A DNA stretch of 26,363 bases from Planctomycetaceae bacterium (GTDB lineage Bacteria > Planctomycetota > Planctomycetia > Pirellulales > Pirellulaceae): the NCBI GenBank assembly GCA_003506095.1, contig DNWZ01000361.1:1-26363 (forward strand), in the 5' to 3' direction. Positions 23,396 through 26,363 of the stretch are shown here, piece after piece. Below the pieces are notes generated by a model. It made no database searches. It was not told the DNA's origin and saw only the letters and a list, made by a program, of their open reading frames with translations. The translations under genes and the position numbers were made by a program. Within the stretch, counting starts at the first letter, position 1. Each line of letters begins with the position of its first letter.

Positions 23396-26269
23396 TTGTC
23401 ATCTGACGGCGAAAACAACGGCAATTCGAATGATCCACCTGTCACTGATCTGCCATTGCCGGGCAGCGAAGGGGACGGCAGTGAACGGCCGTATCGCGGC
23501 GCAGGGGCGCTGCGGATGCTCGACTTGCCGATCGAAGACGAGCTTCGCAATAGTTACTTGACGTACGCGATGAGCGTCATCGTCAGCCGTGCGTTGCCAG
23601 ATGTGCGCGACGGATTGAAGCCGAGTCAGCGGCGCATCTTGGTCGCGATGAACGACTTAAACCTCGGCCCGGGTGCCAAGCGGGTTAAGTGTGCGAAGAT
23701 CTCAGGCGATACCTCGGGTAATTATCACCCGCACGGCGAATCGGTCATTTATCCGACGCTCGTCCGCATGGCCCAAGAATGGAACATGCGCAGCCTGCTG
23801 ATCGACAAACAAGGAAACTTCGGCAGTATCGCCGGATTGCCGCCAGCGGCGATGCGATATACCGAAGCGAGATTGAGTGCCGTCGCAGCGACCATGCTGG
23901 ACGACCTGAAGCTCGATACGGTCGATTACATTCCGACCTATGACGAAGTGCGCACCGAACCGACGGTGCTGCCCAGCAAGTTCCCGAACTTGATGATCAA
24001 CGGGGCCAGCGGCATTGCGGTCGGGATGGCGACCAGCATTCCGCCACACAACCCGACCGAAATCTGCAACGCGTTGATTCGTTTGGTCGACGATCCGGAT
24101 GTATCGATCGAAGAACTGATGGAGATCGTTCCTGGGCCGGACTTCCCAACCGGCGGGATCATCTGTGGCCGCGCCGGGATCCGCCGAGGCTATCGCACCG
24201 GACGCAGCACGGTGGTCGTGCGGGCACGGGCGACGATCGAGGAGATGAAGGGGAATCGATCGCGGATCGTTGTGTCGGAGATTCCGTTCCAACAGTATCG
24301 CGACCGCGTGATCGAAAAGATCGCGGCGCTGGTCAATGGCGACAAGATCAAGGGCATTTCGGGGATTCGCGACGAAAGCGACTTGAAGGAACCGGTTCGC
24401 TTGGTGATCGAACTGAAGCGGGACGCTGATCCCGATGTGGTGCTGAACCAGCTTTATCAGTTCTCGCCGCTGCAAGATACGTTCTCGGTGATCCTGCTCG
24501 CGCTGGTCGACGGCAAGCCGCGCGAGTTGACGCTGAAGGAGATGCTGCAGGAGTTCATCCGTCACCGCGTCACAGTCATTCGTCGCCGTACCCAGTTCTT
24601 GCTCGCCCGCGCACGTCGCCGCAAACATACCGTCGAAGGTTTGTTGCTGGCACTTGCCAATATCGATGAAGTGATCCGAACGATTCGGGCCAGCCGCACG
24701 CAGCCCGAAGCCAAAGCTGGGATCATGGCGATCCAGTGCCCGTCGGCGCTGATGCAGCGGGCGCTGGGCGACAGCGGGTTTGCGAACTTCGTCGAGGAAC
24801 GCGGCGTTGCAGCCGAATCTTATCGATTGACCAGCGTTCAAGCCGACGCGATTCTGCGAATGACGCTCGGCCAATTGGTCAACTTGGAACAAGAAAAGCT
24901 GGCTGAGGAACACGCCCAACTGTTGGTCGAGATCACCGACTATCTTGATATCTTGGCCGATCAGACGCGAATCTATCAGATCATTCGCGATGACTTAGAA
25001 GAGATCAAACGCCGCTTCGGTGACAAGAGACGTACTGAAATCAGTATGGAAGAGATCGGTAACTTTGATCTTGAGGATTTGATCACCGAAGAAACGATGG
25101 TGGTTTCGATCAGCCACCGTGGATACATCAAACGAACCCCTTCGAGCGTTTATAATACTCAGCGCCGAGGCGGTAAGGGCCTTAAGGGCGCTAAGACTGA
25201 CGAAGACGATCCGATCCAGCATTTGTTCGTTGCCAGCACACACGCTTACTTGTTGTTCCTGACAACAACCGGCAAAGTGCGATGGCAGAAGGTATATGAC
25301 TTGCCGCAATTGGGCCGAGAAAGCAAGGGACGAGCAATCGTGAACTTGTTGAATCTGGAACCCGGCGAGCAGATCGCACAGTGCTTGGCAGTTCGCGATT
25401 TCAACCAACCCGGCCACTTCGTGATGATGGCCACAACGGATGGCTTGGTGAAGAAGACGCCGCTTGAACAATACAGTCGGCCCAAGAAAGGCGGCATCAT
25501 CGCGATCAAATTGCGCGAAGGCGATTCGCTGGTCGACGCTGCGGTGGTTGGCCCCGAAAGCGAAGTAGTGCTGGTGACCGCTGGCGGTATGGCGATCCGG
25601 TTCAACGAAAGCGACGCTCGACCGATGGGGCGCAACACGTCCGGTGTTCGTGGCATTCGCCTGATGAAAGACGACTCGCTGGTCGGCATGGTGGTCGCGG
25701 ATCCTGATGCGACGCTTTTGACGGTTTGCGAAAAGGGATACGGCAAGCGAACCTTCTTTGGCCCCAATGCGGCGGTCGAAGAAGAGGCTCCGGTCGATGG
25801 TGAAGAGGGCGCCGCGGCAACCGAACCGGCGGCCGAAGCCGCAGTCGAAGACGAATCGCCATCGAGTTCGGCGCGGTATCGAACGCAGCGACGTGGCGGC
25901 AAGGGTGTCCGTGACATTCGCACCAGCGCTCGAAACGGCCGAGTGATTTCAATCGCCCGCGTAACCGATGGCGACGAGATCTTCATGATGACCGCAAAGG
26001 GTAAAATCCAACGGATCAAGGCCGCAGAAATCAACATCATCGGACGCAACACCCAAGGCGTGCGAATCATGAATGTTGACGAAGGCGACAGTTTGATCGC
26101 GATCGTTCGCGTTCCACCGGAGGAAGCAGCCGAAGAGCCCGCGATCGAAGCGAATATCGCGTCGGCGGTTGGCGAAACGCAGGACGCTTCGCCGGATTCA
26201 GCAGACGATTCGGACGCTCAGACCGAGATCGACGATCAAGTGGATTCGGGTGAGCAATCTGAAGATTAA
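23396..26269 (+). CDS. gyrA: DNA gyrase subunit A
   Basis: This 957-residue subunit cuts and rejoins DNA for negative supercoiling with GyrB. A polar N-terminal extension (1-38) precedes the core LPIEDELRNSYLTYAMSVIV. The winged-helix domain holds the catalytic Tyr155 in AAMRYTEARL. The quinolone region reads HPHGESVIYPT (111-121): Ser116 corresponds to E. coli Ser83, and Pro120 stands where E. coli has Asp87. The C-terminal pinwheel has a GyrA box QRRGGKG (589-595), marking gyrase rather than topoisomerase IV. A second QRRGGKG occurs at 831-837, preceded by an acidic, Ala-rich insert (792-825) that probably forms a loop between blades. The last 50 residues are an acidic tail. The start is TTG 23396 with a good Shine-Dalgarno. 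gyrB is not in the window. Confidence 0.97.
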   Translation: MSSDGENNGNSNDPPVTDLPLPGSEGDGSERPYRGAGALRMLDLPIEDELRNSYLTYAMSVIVSRALPDVRDGLKPSQRRILVAMNDLNLGPGAKRVKCAKISGDTSGNYHPHGESVIYPTLVRMAQEWNMRSLLIDKQGNFGSIAGLPPAAMRYTEARLSAVAATMLDDLKLDTVDYIPTYDEVRTEPTVLPSKFPNLMINGASGIAVGMATSIPPHNPTEICNALIRLVDDPDVSIEELMEIVPGPDFPTGGIICGRAGIRRGYRTGRSTVVVRARATIEEMKGNRSRIVVSEIPFQQYRDRVIEKIAALVNGDKIKGISGIRDESDLKEPVRLVIELKRDADPDVVLNQLYQFSPLQDTFSVILLALVDGKPRELTLKEMLQEFIRHRVTVIRRRTQFLLARARRRKHTVEGLLLALANIDEVIRTIRASRTQPEAKAGIMAIQCPSALMQRALGDSGFANFVEERGVAAESYRLTSVQADAILRMTLGQLVNLEQEKLAEEHAQLLVEITDYLDILADQTRIYQIIRDDLEEIKRRFGDKRRTEISMEEIGNFDLEDLITEETMVVSISHRGYIKRTPSSVYNTQRRGGKGLKGAKTDEDDPIQHLFVASTHAYLLFLTTTGKVRWQKVYDLPQLGRESKGRAIVNLLNLEPGEQIAQCLAVRDFNQPGHFVMMATTDGLVKKTPLEQYSRPKKGGIIAIKLREGDSLVDAAVVGPESEVVLVTAGGMAIRFNESDARPMGRNTSGVRGIRLMKDDSLVGMVVADPDATLLTVCEKGYGKRTFFGPNAAVEEEAPVDGEEGAAATEPAAEAAVEDESPSSSARYRTQRRGGKGVRDIRTSARNGRVISIARVTDGDEIFMMTAKGKIQRIKAAEINIIGRNTQGVRIMNVDEGDSLIAIVRVPPEEAAEEPAIEANIASAVGETQDASPDSADDSDAQTEIDDQVDSGEQSED

Positions 26270-26320
26270 GAAGCGTTAGGCGGATGGATATCGACCCGCC
26301 CAAGTCTCGCAACCGACTGG

Positions 26321-26342
26321 TGGGTGTGATAGCATCCACCCA
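26321..26342. terminator. Hairpin after gyrA, possible terminator
   Basis: TGGGTG-T-GAT (26321-26330) pairs with ATC-CACCCA (26334-26342) around the loop AGC: nine pairs with one bulged T. It lies 52 bp after the gyrA stop. No T-run follows, and the hairpin touches a possible next start codon, so it may instead be a leader structure of the next gene. Confidence 0.35.
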
Positions 26343-26363
26343 TGCGAACCGACAAGCAGCTCT
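26342..26363 (+). CDS. Possible start of the next gene (partial)
   Basis: ATG at 26342 opens a frame MRTDKQL that runs off the window. Only seven codons are visible and no Shine-Dalgarno is present, so this is a weak call based on position alone. Confidence 0.2.

Noticed and set aside
23702..24919. 405-residue open frame antisense to gyrA
   Set aside because: It lies entirely opposite the conserved gyrA core, resembles no family, and is a typical shadow of biased codon use.

Overview
The window looks like a chromosomal segment from a planctomycete, most likely of the Rhodopirellula/Pirellulaceae type. The signs are a DUF1501 protein, a secreted protease carrying a PA14 domain, a Tat-exported sugar-phosphate-isomerase-like TIM barrel, a very large PQQ-propeller protein, a solo PcfJ-domain protein, and many genes without a clear Shine-Dalgarno sequence. 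This placement is inferred from gene content; no rRNA or other phylogenetic marker beyond gyrA is present.

Left part (1-7535): the C-terminal end of a DUF1501 protein enters from the left and faces a minus-strand pair, an MFS exporter followed 15 bp later by an HtrA-like serine protease with PDZ and PA14 domains. Next come a PcfJ-domain protein and a SpoU/TrmH-family RNA methyltransferase, both on the minus strand. A perfect 13-bp hairpin lies just upstream of the methyltransferase. A Tat-signal TIM-barrel protein follows on the plus strand.

Centre (7537-18792, all minus strand): this is the most informative part. Transcription probably starts near 18870. It runs through a small His-rich exported protein, a CzcB-type membrane fusion protein, a CzcA-type heavy-metal RND pump (1 bp between the two), a cytochrome c'-like monohaem protein, and a CzcC/TolC-type outer-membrane lipoprotein. 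Together these would form a trans-envelope divalent-metal efflux pump, with a c-type cytochrome placed unusually between the pump and its outer-membrane channel. A strong promoter candidate lies upstream with a 7-7-7 inverted repeat beside it. Downstream, after a 610-bp gap, are a five-haem cytochrome c and then the decayed remains of a fatty-acyl-AMP ligase. The ligase has three in-frame stops, two internal deletions and a frameshift, but family motifs remain readable in order.

Right part (19130-26363, plus strand): a 1332-residue exported PQQ-propeller protein has a methyltransferase-like domain between its two propeller halves and a malectin-like C-terminus. It is followed by gyrA, which starts at TTG behind a good Shine-Dalgarno sequence and carries an acidic insert in its C-terminal pinwheel. 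A possible next gene starts at the right edge.

No CRISPR array, rRNA, tRNA, intact insertion sequence or recognisable defence island is visible. The best candidates for something undescribed are the cytochrome-containing metal-efflux operon with its His-rich leader gene, the propeller-methyltransferase-propeller fusion, and a REPIN-like inverted repeat between czcA and the cytochrome gene.
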